A DNA stretch of 30,392 nucleotides from CAYUIV01 sp964444925 (lineage in GTDB: Bacteria > Pseudomonadota > Gammaproteobacteria > Diplorickettsiales > Diplorickettsiaceae): the NCBI GenBank assembly GCA_964444925.1, contig CAYUIV010000010.1, forward strand, positions 1-30,392, written 5' to 3'. Positions 16,144 through 25,303 of the stretch are shown in pieces. The notes beneath the pieces were generated by a model. That model searched no databases. It saw only the letters and a list, made by a program, of their open reading frames with translations, and was not told where the DNA came from. Every line of letters starts with the position of its first letter. The stretch's first letter is position 1. The position numbers and the translations under genes were made by a program.

Positions 16144-17826
16144 CTACAACAAAAATTGATCAATTTCCGAAAAATCGACTAATCCTGCTTTTAGCTTTTG
16201 TATTGCACACATCTGTAGTGATAACATACCTTCTTGCTCTGCAGTTATCTGAATATCGGCAATAGATTTTTTTTGCAAAATTTGATCAGTAACCACGCGA
16301 CTGATTGGAAATAATTCAAAAATGCCAGTACGACCGCGGTAACCATGAATACATTGTTTACATCCAATGGCTTGAAAAACCGAAAACGATTCATTTTCTT
16401 TTAATTTAAGCTTTTTTAATGCATTCATTGAAAGACGAGAAGGTCTTTTGCAATGAATACACAAGCGCTTTACTAAACGTTGTGCGATGATTAAGGTTAC
16501 TGAAGTTGCAATATTATATAAAGAAATTTCCATATTAATTAATCGTGTTAAGGTTTGCACTGCACTGTTTGTATGTAGAGTAGAAAGAACAAGATGACCC
16601 GTTTGAGCCGCTTGTATCGCTATATTAGCCGTTTTACTATCTCGAATTTCACCTAGCATAATGATATCTGGATCTTGACGGAGAAACATTTTAAGTGCAG
16701 CCGAATAATCTAAGCCAATTTGATAATGAACATTAATCTGATTAATACCGGGTAAGTTAATTTCAACGGGGTCTTCTACGCTAGTAATATTTAAACTTTC
16801 TTGATTTAAGTAGTGCAGTGCACTATACAATGTTAATGTTTTACCTGCACCTGTTGGTCCTGTGACTAAGATCATCCCCTGTTTCTTTTGAAGTGCTTCT
16901 AAAAGTAGTATGCGTTGTTTTGTGACTAGACCAAGTGTTTCTATCTCTAAAGATTGCTGTTGATTATCTAGTAAACGAACAACAATTTTTTCACCATGTA
17001 ATGTAGGACAAGTACTCACTCGACAGTCAATAGTACGCTTGGTCTCTCCTATATCTAGAACAAAACGTCCATCTTGGGGTAGTCTCTTTTCTGCAATATC
17101 AAGATTTGAAATCACTTTAATGCGTGCCAGAACACGTTCAATGAGTTCAGTCGGTGGAGAAGGCTGTACAACAAGATGTCCATCGATTCGAAAACGAATA
17201 GTTAATTTTTTGGGTCGTGGTTCAAAATGAATATCTGATACACCTTGATCAATTGCATTTTGTAGCAATTGATCAACATATTGCACTAAAGAAAAATCTT
17301 TTTTTTGATAAGCTGTATCTGAATCGATTTTTAAAGAATGATTTTGAATAGCAGTAGACTGCAGTAGCCGCTCGGGATTTTTTAAAAGCTGATCACGCAG
17401 TTTTATGAGTTTTTGCTTTTCAACAAGAATAATTTCTACTGCTTTTTCTGTTAAAAATTGAATTTTATCAAGTACTTCCGTATTTAAAGGATCAGCGATT
17501 CCAATATATAGCTGGTGCGATCTTTCCCAAAGAGGTATAAAAAGATATTGTTTAAAAATTGATTCAGTAGTGAGATACAGTGGTATTTGACGGATATCTA
17601 GCGTCTCCAATGCTAAAAAAGGAATCTGTAATGTATTTGATAGAAGTTGCGAAAATGGTAGATCTTTTTCAGCACACACTTCAAATATTTGCTCAAGAGA
17701 AGTATAAGGCAACTGATGAGGTGGAATATTTATTAATTTTACTTTTTTACAAAGCGATCTTGTTTCTGTAACTGCCTGTAAGATTTTTTGACGCGGATGA
17801 AAAAGTTGTAATTGAGACACGATCAA
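16144..17826 (-). CDS. pilB: Type IV pilus assembly / type II secretion ATPase (PilB/GspE family)
   Basis: This is a hexameric cytosolic motor ATPase that extends type IV pili (PilB) or drives type II secretion (GspE). The 560-aa protein has an N-terminal MshEN-like domain (about 1-150) and Walker A GPTGAGKT (323-330). It also has an Asp-box region around SVEDPVEI, Walker B DIIMLGEIRD, and a His-box region around HLVLSTLHTN. The zinc site is complete: Cys456 and Cys459 with Cys489 and Cys492. There is no ATG start: TTG at 17826, or GTG at 17820, six nt after the mutY stop. PilB is preferred to GspE because of the MshEN-type N-terminus. No other pilus gene (pilC, pilD, pilA, pilQ) is in the window. 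Confidence 0.88.
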   Translation of the reverse strand: MIVSQLQLFHPRQKILQAVTETRSLCKKVKLINIPPHQLPYTSLEQIFEVCAEKDLPFSQLLSNTLQIPFLALETLDIRQIPLYLTTESIFKQYLFIPLWERSHQLYIGIADPLNTEVLDKIQFLTEKAVEIILVEKQKLIKLRDQLLKNPERLLQSTAIQNHSLKIDSDTAYQKKDFSLVQYVDQLLQNAIDQGVSDIHFEPRPKKLTIRFRIDGHLVVQPSPPTELIERVLARIKVISNLDIAEKRLPQDGRFVLDIGETKRTIDCRVSTCPTLHGEKIVVRLLDNQQQSLEIETLGLVTKQRILLLEALQKKQGMILVTGPTGAGKTLTLYSALHYLNQESLNITSVEDPVEINLPGINQINVHYQIGLDYSAALKMFLRQDPDIIMLGEIRDSKTANIAIQAAQTGHLVLSTLHTNSAVQTLTRLINMEISLYNIATSVTLIIAQRLVKRLCIHCKRPSRLSMNALKKLKLKENESFSVFQAIGCKQCIHGYRGRTGIFELFPISRVVTDQILQKKSIADIQITAEQEGMLSLQMCAIQKLKAGLVDFSEIDQFLL

Positions 17827-17832
17827 ACTAGT

Positions 17833-18879
17833 TTATTGTGATAGATATTGCAAAAGAAGTGTTTTGATAGGGGCAGGCAATCCATAATTCTTTAAATCAT
17901 TGAGATGGCACCAGCAATGATTTGCACTGTCTTTCATAGTAGATTGCTGCGTTGTTGCTAGGTATAAAATCATAGGCTGTATCAATAAGTGAAAATGACT
18001 AAAGGTATGCTTAAGTGGTGCGACAGATAATTTTCGATGAATGGTATACCCGTATTGTAAAGAACAAAAATCATCAAGGTTAGTATCCAATGTGCATTCA
18101 GGCAAGCTCCACAATCCTGCCCAAATACCTGTAGGTGGTCTTTTTTCTAAAAGTACTTGGTTGGTATCATTAACAAGAATAAGAAATTGCTGAGTTTTAG
18201 TGTGCAATTTTTTGATCGCTTTAGGTTGAGGATATTGTGTAACAGACTGTGTTAAATAAGCTAAACAGTTTTTTGAGAAAGGACAAATAGTGCAATGTGG
18301 GTTCTTTCGTATACAAATAATGGAACCAAAATCCATCATTGCCTGCGTATAGTCTGTATTATGCGTTAAAGGCGTATAGTATTCGGCAATTTTCCATAAT
18401 GTTTTCATACTAGGTTCAAAAGAGAGCATATGTAAACGCGATAACACTCTTTTAACATTTCCGTCTAGAATAGGCGCGGCTTGATTAAAACCAAGCGATA
18501 CAATTGCACCTGCCGTTGATCGTCCGATACCAGGTAATGTCTGTAACTTTCTTAAATCATTTGGAAAAACATTTGCATATGTTTGATGAATAATTTGAGC
18601 AGTTTGATGTAGATGACGTGCCCTTGCATAGTATCCAAGTCCAGCCCAAAGCCTGAGCACTTCTTCAAGGGAAGCGTTTGCAAGCTTCTCTACGCTGGGA
18701 AATAATTGAATAAATTGATTAAAATAAGGAATCACCGTATTAACTTGTGTTTGCTGCAACATGATTTCAGATAACCACACTTTATAAGGAGTACGCATTT
18801 GTTGCCAAGGCAAATGTTTGCGACCGTATTGTTTAAACCATTGCAGTAATTGCTGTTGGAAAAACAAGGGGTTTAGCAT
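17833..18879 (-). CDS. mutY: Adenine DNA glycosylase MutY
   Basis: MutY removes adenine mispaired with 8-oxoguanine. The 348-aa protein (ATG at 18879) has the helix-hairpin-helix glycosylase core with catalytic Glu38 in SEIMLQQTQV, the hairpin LPGIGRSTAGAI, and Asp139 in ILDGNVKRV. The 4Fe-4S ligands are C189-x6-C196-x2-C199-x5-C205. The C-terminal half is the NUDIX-like 8-oxoG recognition domain (LLEKRPPTGIWAGLWSLPE). A TTG five codons upstream is a possible but less likely start. It heads the minus-strand run mutY-pilB-GH25 and is divergent from the barrel cluster. Length and motifs look intact. Confidence 0.97.
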   Translation of the reverse strand: MLNPLFFQQQLLQWFKQYGRKHLPWQQMRTPYKVWLSEIMLQQTQVNTVIPYFNQFIQLFPSVEKLANASLEEVLRLWAGLGYYARARHLHQTAQIIHQTYANVFPNDLRKLQTLPGIGRSTAGAIVSLGFNQAAPILDGNVKRVLSRLHMLSFEPSMKTLWKIAEYYTPLTHNTDYTQAMMDFGSIICIRKNPHCTICPFSKNCLAYLTQSVTQYPQPKAIKKLHTKTQQFLILVNDTNQVLLEKRPPTGIWAGLWSLPECTLDTNLDDFCSLQYGYTIHRKLSVAPLKHTFSHFHLLIQPMILYLATTQQSTMKDSANHCWCHLNDLKNYGLPAPIKTLLLQYLSQ

Positions 18880-19019
18880 TGCTATAAAAATCAATCAGTG
18901 ATAAAAAAGTTAAAAGTGCGATGTACCAAAATAACAGCAATGGCACAGTCAACGCTATACAAAATATCTAGAATACAGTAAGGTTTAAGCTATTTTTCAG
19001 AAAGATTATATCATTCGTC

Positions 19020-20122
19020 GTGTACTATATTAATTTTTTTTTCGTGGATGTCTTTTCCTCTGTGCAATAATACCGTTTAATGCGCATGGTATTTTAGACA
19101 TCGTACCAGATACTGCAAAATGGCTTTCTACAGGTATTATCACGCAACCTTTATTTGCTGAATCAATCCTTACAAGAAAAAAGCCACTACATCAACTTCC
19201 ACCCGAGAAAGAGTTGCTACAACAGACATTTGCAATGACTGTGAGTGGCGTAGGCAGCTTCAAAAGGTCTCATTTTTACCCCTTAGCAGAATTTTTTCAT
19301 GTATCAAAAATTTCAAATCTTGCATTAGAAACGATCATCTTTTTTAATTCTTTTTTGAGTGGATATTTCTTATTCACTGATTTTACATGGAATCATCTTC
19401 ACTTAAAGAAAAACATGTATCGATGGGCATTTGTGATAGGCAGCCTTCCTCACTACCCTGTGTATGTTATTTTTGGAAGATATAACACGTTCTTTCAACT
19501 GTGTGAATTTGAAAAATACACATCATCCCTTAAAGCAAAGTTAGAGAAAAAAGCTATTTTCTCAGGGGTGTGGCATCATTCTTTCAATAAGAATAGTTTT
19601 AAAATTATTGCTTCACAATTAGAGGTACCCAATCATGAGGTACTCAATCATTATGCCATCAGTGGCCAATATAGTACTTGGCATTCGAATTGGAATATGA
19701 GTATTGGCGGTGGCTTTCAAAAAGAGAAGAATTTTATCCCTGAAAAAACCACCCTGTTATCGACAAGCTACGTTTCAACAAGAATTCGAAGTATTCAATT
19801 TCAACTAGAAGGATATGGCTCCTGGCGTGGTACAAAAGCTTTTTCAATCGCTTTGCAAGGTATTAAAAGTGAACTAATTTATTATTATCAACTATGGCAA
19901 TGTAAAGGAAGCGTGATTGGACAATATACCTATACGAAAGAGAATCAAGTAACAAAGCAATTCCCTAAACATTACCCTAGACATAAATTTAAGTGTGGCG
20001 TTAAGCACACAATCAATTCTTTTTGTACTGTAGCTTTTTATTACCGCTACATTTTTTGTCAACCGATATGTCAACAGCATACAGTACATAAGGTATCCTT
20101 GCGATGTATAGGTTTTTTTTAA
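19020..20122 (+). pseudogene. Outer-membrane beta-barrel protein 1 (LbtU/DUF3573-like), out of frame at a T9 run in its signal peptide
   Basis: The frame that encodes this protein is open from 19034 to the stop at 20122 (362 codons), but it contains no ATG, GTG or TTG in its first 60 codons; the first usable starts are TTG 19214 or ATG 19235. The missed part reads FFFRGCLFLCAIIPFNAHG, a plausible signal-peptide core, followed by ILDIVPDTAKWL. Just before it is a run of nine T (19034-19042). A frame with GTG at 19020 (MYYIN...) would join it if the run had ten T. The body has the family core YRWAFVIG...YPVYVIFGRY, alternating barrel-like strands and a terminal Phe. It may be a pseudogene, phase-variable, rescued by slippage, or a sequencing error. 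Family assignment is tentative. Confidence 0.6.
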
Positions 20123-21414
20123 ATACAATGCAAATGTTTAGTCAACTATCGTATCACCTGTTAAAAATTATCTTGCAACGTTTTAAATATATTTTTTTAA
20201 TTGGTTTATTGGGATTAGATTACATTGCAGTAGGACAAGCTGCAATTTTATTTACTAAGAAAAATACTCAATGGATGAGTGACCATCATCAATCGATATC
20301 AGATACAAATTTTGTTTTGGATTTTTTTAAATTTCAAAATAATAAAGAAAAAACATTGTTGGGAAGTCAAAAAGAGTGGATGATCAAGAGAGTATCAAAA
20401 CAATCTCCTTTCTCGCCTCGTATTATAGTTAATGCGTTAATTACATCAGAAAAATTTTTATTACTTCAAAATTCAAAAGTATGGACAGTTTTACAAGAGC
20501 AATTAAAAAATCCTTTAAAAGAAAAGTGTATTGATTTGAAAGGTGTGTGTCTTTTAAATCCTTGGTTGACAGGTTATATCACATTTAAAGACATCGACTT
20601 ACGTTTAGAAAATATTTATACCTGGGCAGTCATTTTACGTCACCCCAGTCAACTATTTTATTTTGCTTACGGCAAACACTTGGCGCCTTTTAGCATTTAT
20701 TCAACAGATAGTGTTCAAAAAAGTATCTTTTTACCTGATGTGATTCCAAATTTGAAACACAGATTAGGAGTAATTACAAATACACAATTTTCAATAGGTA
20801 TAGCGTTACCAAAACGCTTCTTAGCCAATACGCAATTTTATGGATTTGGAAAAATAAGAGAATATTATGGACTTAGTGTTCGTCATTACTATGATTTTTT
20901 AGCCTATACTATTCAAATAGGAATAGGTGCTGTGACAAGGTTACCAGGAAGAAAGGTTAATCCCAATTATAATAGTTACTTTGAGCGACCCTATTTCAAT
21001 AGCTATGTTGACATTGTTTATGGAGCAACCCATGTTAAAGGAGAACTGATGATCGCATTGGCAAAATTAAATAAGCTAACCATTCTAAAAACCAATGATT
21101 GTGATCATCAGCGACCCTATACCCTCTCTTTTGAACTATTTTCCTCTTTTCCAAAATATAGATATGTGCACTCAATAAGGATAGGTACGCATTATCTTAG
21201 AAACAGTCCTTTTGTTATGTTGCCATTACCGCTTAATGAAATGCCCGCTGAAATTGTTGTCAGTCCCTTCGACCTTTGTCACACATTTGCTTTATTACAA
21301 TTTAAAATTAAGCAGATGTACTTGACCGTAGGTTATGAACACAACGTACTGTTAAGAACAAATGATAAGCCTTTTCAAAAGGGTATTCACTTACAGCTAA
21401 AATTCGCTATGTAA
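20104..21414 (+). CDS. Outer-membrane beta-barrel protein 2 (LbtU/DUF3573-like)
   Basis: A 436-aa predicted outer-membrane protein. The basic N-terminus and hydrophobic segment at residues 28-45 look like a long signal peptide, with likely cleavage near VGQA-AIL. The region at 171-200 (YTWAVILRHP...FYFAYGKHLAPFSIYS) matches the core shared by the neighbouring barrel genes: a strand, then [FY]-x3-G and a PF turn. Many alternating hydrophobic segments follow. The ATG at 20104 overlaps gene 1 by 19 nt, and an AAGG lies about ten bases upstream; ATGs at 20128 and 20134 are alternatives. LbtU-type proteins are ferric-siderophore porins in Legionella; substrate here is unknown. Confidence 0.6.
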   Translation: MYRFFLNTMQMFSQLSYHLLKIILQRFKYIFLIGLLGLDYIAVGQAAILFTKKNTQWMSDHHQSISDTNFVLDFFKFQNNKEKTLLGSQKEWMIKRVSKQSPFSPRIIVNALITSEKFLLLQNSKVWTVLQEQLKNPLKEKCIDLKGVCLLNPWLTGYITFKDIDLRLENIYTWAVILRHPSQLFYFAYGKHLAPFSIYSTDSVQKSIFLPDVIPNLKHRLGVITNTQFSIGIALPKRFLANTQFYGFGKIREYYGLSVRHYYDFLAYTIQIGIGAVTRLPGRKVNPNYNSYFERPYFNSYVDIVYGATHVKGELMIALAKLNKLTILKTNDCDHQRPYTLSFELFSSFPKYRYVHSIRIGTHYLRNSPFVMLPLPLNEMPAEIVVSPFDLCHTFALLQFKIKQMYLTVGYEHNVLLRTNDKPFQKGIHLQLKFAM

Positions 21415-21443
21415 ACCAACGATTTTTTACAGAATACCTTTTT

Positions 21444-22667
21444 ATGTTTTTTGCTTACTTCAAAGCTTATTTAGCTTCCTTTAAAAACATTATTTTCTAC
21501 GCAGCCATAGGATGTTGTGCAGTTTTCTTCTCTGACAGTGCACATGCTTTTGTATTATTTAGAAAGTCAAGACCTTACGTTACACCACAATTTTTATTAG
21601 ACGATATTTTTTTTGAAGAAAAGCTATTAATAAAGCATCAACAACTACAGCCAAAACACAACGCCTACTATCCACTATTGATGATTAATAAAAAAATACA
21701 AGTTAATGGTCAATTTCAAAACGCTGAAAAAGTCTCCTTCATACTCGATAAAAAATACTATGCATTGGAAAGTGTCATTTTCTCGAATTTGTTTGTCCAT
21801 GTATACGGTGGTGTTTACGATTCGCTTTTAAACGATAAAAATCCTAACCATTGCACTCTTGCGATCATTTTAGGTGATTTTACTTCTCAACCATTTTACT
21901 TTTCTTTAGGTAATTATCGCTTACCATTTGGTGCATACGCGTCTGCGCTTCCATATAATCTTATCACATCTAAAGTCAGACAACTGGGTTATATTAAACA
22001 CGTTGATGCTATTTCTTTATCCTTTGGTTACTATCATTTTTTTCATTCTATTGGTGAGTTTTCTTGTCAACTGTTTAGCGGCGTATTTTCTTCTTATTAC
22101 GGTGCTCACCTTCATTTAAAAAAGACATTAGCTATTGCAAAAATATACTTAGGAATGAGCTACATCAATAATTTATTTTTCATGCAATCTCTCTTATCAT
22201 CTGGTTTCAATTTTAAAGAAGGCACGCCCACTACCACTATCTATGATGTATTTGACACACTCAAAACTCAGGTAGAAAAAGTTTCAGATCAGAGTGCTAT
22301 ATCTGGCTTAAATGTGTATAGCGCTTTTGAAAAAGGCCCTCTACACTGGCAATCAGAAGTAATCACTACATTAGATATCAACAAGAAAAATATTTTTGCC
22401 TTTAAGACAGAGTTGTCTTGTCGTTTTCGTCTGTTTAAACAAGAAAGTTCAGTTATTTTTGTATATGAAAAAAGCGGGGGAGAAACAACGCTTTTTTCCA
22501 ATGAACCCAACGCATTCTTTGCAATTAAAACAGGGCTTATGCGCTATGTATCGGCTTGGCTAGGCATAAATTTATATACTTTTTCTCATACCAGTCATAT
22601 TGACACATCTCGCTCAAAAATTGAAAAAAAACCCTCTGGCTTTTTTCAAATTGCATTTCAGCATTAG
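21444..22667 (+). CDS. Outer-membrane beta-barrel protein 3 (LbtU/DUF3573-like)
   Basis: A 407-aa predicted outer-membrane protein, starting 29 nt after gene 2. It has a clear signal peptide with likely cleavage after SDSAHA (residue 35). The family core at 137-165 reads CTLAIILGDF...PFYFSLGNYRLPFGAY, the closest of the five to the LbtU/DUF3573 pattern (a strand, Pro-Phe-Tyr, Gly, then a PFG turn). Strand-like alternation runs to the end (FFQIAFQH). Sequence identity to its neighbours outside the core is low. Iron or siderophore uptake is the family-level guess. Confidence 0.65.
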   Translation: MFFAYFKAYLASFKNIIFYAAIGCCAVFFSDSAHAFVLFRKSRPYVTPQFLLDDIFFEEKLLIKHQQLQPKHNAYYPLLMINKKIQVNGQFQNAEKVSFILDKKYYALESVIFSNLFVHVYGGVYDSLLNDKNPNHCTLAIILGDFTSQPFYFSLGNYRLPFGAYASALPYNLITSKVRQLGYIKHVDAISLSFGYYHFFHSIGEFSCQLFSGVFSSYYGAHLHLKKTLAIAKIYLGMSYINNLFFMQSLLSSGFNFKEGTPTTTIYDVFDTLKTQVEKVSDQSAISGLNVYSAFEKGPLHWQSEVITTLDINKKNIFAFKTELSCRFRLFKQESSVIFVYEKSGGETTLFSNEPNAFFAIKTGLMRYVSAWLGINLYTFSHTSHIDTSRSKIEKKPSGFFQIAFQH

Positions 22668-22668
22668 A

Positions 22669-22697
22669 TTGTTACAAGTTTACTTTCAAGATACACT
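22669..22697 (+). promoter_or_regulatory. Weak candidate promoter before barrel gene 4
   Basis: TTGTTA (22669-22674) and TACACT (22692-22697) are separated by 17 nt, each a 4/6 match to sigma70 consensus. They sit just after the stop of barrel gene 3 and about 55 nt before the next ATG. The 85-nt spacing suggests gene 4 may have its own promoter. Confidence 0.3.
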
Positions 22698-22752
22698 AAA
22701 TACTCTATTAATGTTAAGATATAAACCAGTTTTTTGAAGACAAATACTTATT

Positions 22753-23817
22753 ATGAAACATTTTTATCTTTTCTTTTTTTGTTGTCTTATCCCTTTTAGT
22801 CATGCATTCATGATTGTAAAAGAAAAAAATTTTACTTTAGTCAACGCCAGTTTTATTAAATCAGCCACGTTACTTCAAAAAAGAGCAAAATATCTTTCAG
22901 CCTTTGCTTTGTATGAACAAGCCTACAATCCTGCCGCACTTTTACAAATCGATGCAAATTTTTCTGTTGATTTCAAAAAACATATTGCAGAAGGAAATAT
23001 TATGATAGAAGCACCAGCATTTCTCACACATTGGTGCACCATTTACCCTGTTTTGTCTGCAAAATTTCCAGTAGAAAATTCAATAAATATTATTGGTGAA
23101 GTCGATCCAAAACATAGCGCATTCAATCTATTACTAGGCAACCTTAAAAATTTTCCACTGTATGGACAAATAGGCTATCTTAGCCCTCCTTTTCATTCTA
23201 ATGTTTCGATGTTATTACCTACTACACAGTTATTTGGGTATCAAACGGCAAGTCCAGAATCTATTTTAGGTGCATTAATTGGATTCGATTTTTCTATTCT
23301 ACAGCACCACTTTACTGGTACAGTTTTTCATGGCCAAGATGACCGTGGTATCGCTGGAGAGTGGACTTGGAGTCGCTTAGATAAATATGTCAAAGCCGGT
23401 GGTACGTATCAAAGTTACTACGAAACAGCACAAAACAGTCATATTGCTAATGAATATCGCCGAAAAAGCTGGTTTATTCACGCGAAGCGACGATCCATAC
23501 AAATCATATTGGAAAAGATAAACGCATTTGGTACGCACAGCACACGCTTTGAAATGGCAAAGCACTATAATCCTTACAGAACCCCCATTTCACTTGTTTG
23601 TTGCTATGAAATAGGTAGTGATTCTAAGATAAAGAACACGCCCTATTTGATGGTTAATCAAATGACTGTGGGTTTAAATATCCAATCCATTCTTTCTTTT
23701 CATGTGATAGCTGGTATTCGAGTGAACGTAGAAAAGATGTTGGGTATGAAAGCAATAAGAGAAAACCCTAATCCAGAAACATGGACACCCCTTATCACTC
23801 TTAGATACGTAAGATAG
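22753..23817 (+). CDS. Outer-membrane beta-barrel protein 4 (LbtU/DUF3573-like)
   Basis: A 354-aa predicted outer-membrane protein with a short signal peptide (MKHFYLFFFCCLIPFSHA, cleavage after residue 18). Residues 121-150 carry the family core HSAFNLLLGNLKNFPLYGQIGY followed by a PPF turn. Next comes FGYQTASPESILGALIGFDF, which fits the strand-turn-strand order of LbtU-like porins. The last residues (PLITLRYVR) look like a closing strand. The gene lies 85 nt after gene 3 and is followed by a 214-nt spacer containing a short signal-peptide-like frame. Confidence 0.65.
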   Translation: MKHFYLFFFCCLIPFSHAFMIVKEKNFTLVNASFIKSATLLQKRAKYLSAFALYEQAYNPAALLQIDANFSVDFKKHIAEGNIMIEAPAFLTHWCTIYPVLSAKFPVENSINIIGEVDPKHSAFNLLLGNLKNFPLYGQIGYLSPPFHSNVSMLLPTTQLFGYQTASPESILGALIGFDFSILQHHFTGTVFHGQDDRGIAGEWTWSRLDKYVKAGGTYQSYYETAQNSHIANEYRRKSWFIHAKRRSIQIILEKINAFGTHSTRFEMAKHYNPYRTPISLVCCYEIGSDSKIKNTPYLMVNQMTVGLNIQSILSFHVIAGIRVNVEKMLGMKAIRENPNPETWTPLITLRYVR

Positions 23818-23838
23818 GATATACAAAAAATCTTTATA

Positions 23839-23913
23839 ATGAAAAAATCATATATAATAAAAGTGTTATTTACCTGTCTTGTCTTAAAGCAAAGACGTAA
23901 GAACAGATACTAG
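23839..23913 (+). CDS. Short 24-codon frame resembling a signal-peptide start, possible gene remnant
   Basis: In the spacer between barrel genes 4 and 5, an ATG opens MKKSYIIKVLFTCLVL followed by a basic tail and a TAG stop. A basic start followed by a hydrophobic stretch is how the neighbouring exported proteins begin. It may be the decayed 5' end of a further barrel gene, a small membrane peptide, or chance in AT-rich DNA. No Shine-Dalgarno is evident. Confidence 0.25.
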   Translation: MKKSYIIKVLFTCLVLKQRRKNRY

Positions 23914-24031
23914 TGATAGTAAAAAGTAGCTTTAATTTTATGAGTAAATAGAAAAATTGCAAAGAATATATTTAAAATTTAAAACAGCGTTCACTGTTTA
24001 GAATGATCACTTCACTTATTGGTTTTAGAAC

Positions 24032-25303
24032 ATGAAAAATGCCATGACACGTTACCCTTTTCTGTTACTTGCTTTGATAACACTATCTTTAACACAGTTT
24101 GTAGAAGCAAAAGTAGTCACTGTTAAACATGGAAGAAAATCAACACAACAACAAAAAAAGCCTACTACATTTAAAGTATCGACCACATCGAAAACATTAC
24201 CTATTTTAGTAGGAAGCACGAATTTAGCGAACGATTTGGCAAAAATTCGAAACCAAACACGTGCTCATTATTTTGCTTCGTCTCCGCTTTCTTCTAATGT
24301 AAATGGTTTAGTTGAAACAGTACTTTGGGATGATGCGCTGAAAGAAAAGAGTTCAGACAAAACCACTTCTGATGTTTTTAGTACTGCAGCCACTTTTCTT
24401 CCGAAATATCTCACTCCAAAATTAATTCATGAGAGTGCTTTTTTCTTTGGAAAAGGGGTAACTTTATACACAGCAGTAATTGCCTCTATTGAGCAAGAAG
24501 AATTAAAAACATCTGTACACGACATTGCTTTTGTCTTTAATCAATTACCCTTTTTTGATGTCACGACTGGAAAATGTGCTATCCCTTTTGGTGCAGGTAG
24601 TTCTTTTCCAGTACAAAGTAGTTTAGTTAGTAAATTAGGTTGCACTAAGACAGTACCCACACTGATTTTATCCCGTACAATTCAAGAATTTACGATTAAA
24701 TTGTTTGGGTTTATAGATAGAGCGTCTTCTGATAATTCCGATGCACAAAAAATTTATGGTATAGATATACAAAAAGCAATTAAAATTAATACAGCAGATT
24801 TGACAGGGGGTATAAGCTACGTGAGTCAAAGTACACCCACATCAAATGATCAAGCAGGCAGTGTAAATATTTATACGAAAGGTTCTTTAGGTAATTTTAA
24901 AGTGCAAGTTGAGTATTATTTAGGTATTCCTTCACAAATTTATTCAACGCTCAATCCCTTTCAATCGGAGAAAAAGAAACAAAAAAGAGCATTAAAAGAA
25001 TATGATATACCCAATGCATTTAATGTGGAACTTGGAGGCAGTACTACTATCCAAAGCTATCCTGTTTCATTGAGAGGAAGCTATAGCTTCGGACAAACAA
25101 GTAAAACTGCAAGCTATCTTCATGCACTAAACGCTAAGCAGCAATATACCATCGCATGTAAAGTTGATATAACGAAACACTCTAAACTAGAATTACAGTA
25201 CGTATATCAACCTGATTCTAAAACGTCAGAAAAAAATATTTTAAAAGCCTCTACACCACGTAACATTTTGACGCTGCAAGCAAAATACGCATTTAATTCA
25301 TAG
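24032..25303 (+). CDS. Outer-membrane beta-barrel protein 5 (LbtU/DUF3573-like)
   Basis: A 423-aa predicted outer-membrane protein. The signal peptide is clear (cleavage after FVEA, residue 26), and a Lys/Gln/Ser/Thr-rich linker spans about residues 27-56. The family core at 163-190 reads VHDIAFVFNQLPFFDVTTGKCAIPFGAG. After it come SSLVSKLGCTKTVPTLILS and many amphipathic strands, ending in NILTLQAKYAFNS. It has the most complete LbtU-like layout of the set: N-terminal region, first strands, the LPFF...G...PFG core, then barrel. Its TAG stop is followed with no gap by the cca ATG. It is separated from genes 1-4 by 214 nt, so it may have its own promoter. Confidence 0.68.
   Translation: MKNAMTRYPFLLLALITLSLTQFVEAKVVTVKHGRKSTQQQKKPTTFKVSTTSKTLPILVGSTNLANDLAKIRNQTRAHYFASSPLSSNVNGLVETVLWDDALKEKSSDKTTSDVFSTAATFLPKYLTPKLIHESAFFFGKGVTLYTAVIASIEQEELKTSVHDIAFVFNQLPFFDVTTGKCAIPFGAGSSFPVQSSLVSKLGCTKTVPTLILSRTIQEFTIKLFGFIDRASSDNSDAQKIYGIDIQKAIKINTADLTGGISYVSQSTPTSNDQAGSVNIYTKGSLGNFKVQVEYYLGIPSQIYSTLNPFQSEKKKQKRALKEYDIPNAFNVELGGSTTIQSYPVSLRGSYSFGQTSKTASYLHALNAKQQYTIACKVDITKHSKLELQYVYQPDSKTSEKNILKASTPRNILTLQAKYAFNS

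Noticed and set aside
16144..17826. GspE (type II secretion) rather than PilB
   Set aside because: The N-terminal MshEN-like domain and close spacing of motifs fit PilB better, and no gsp gene is adjacent; not fully excluded.
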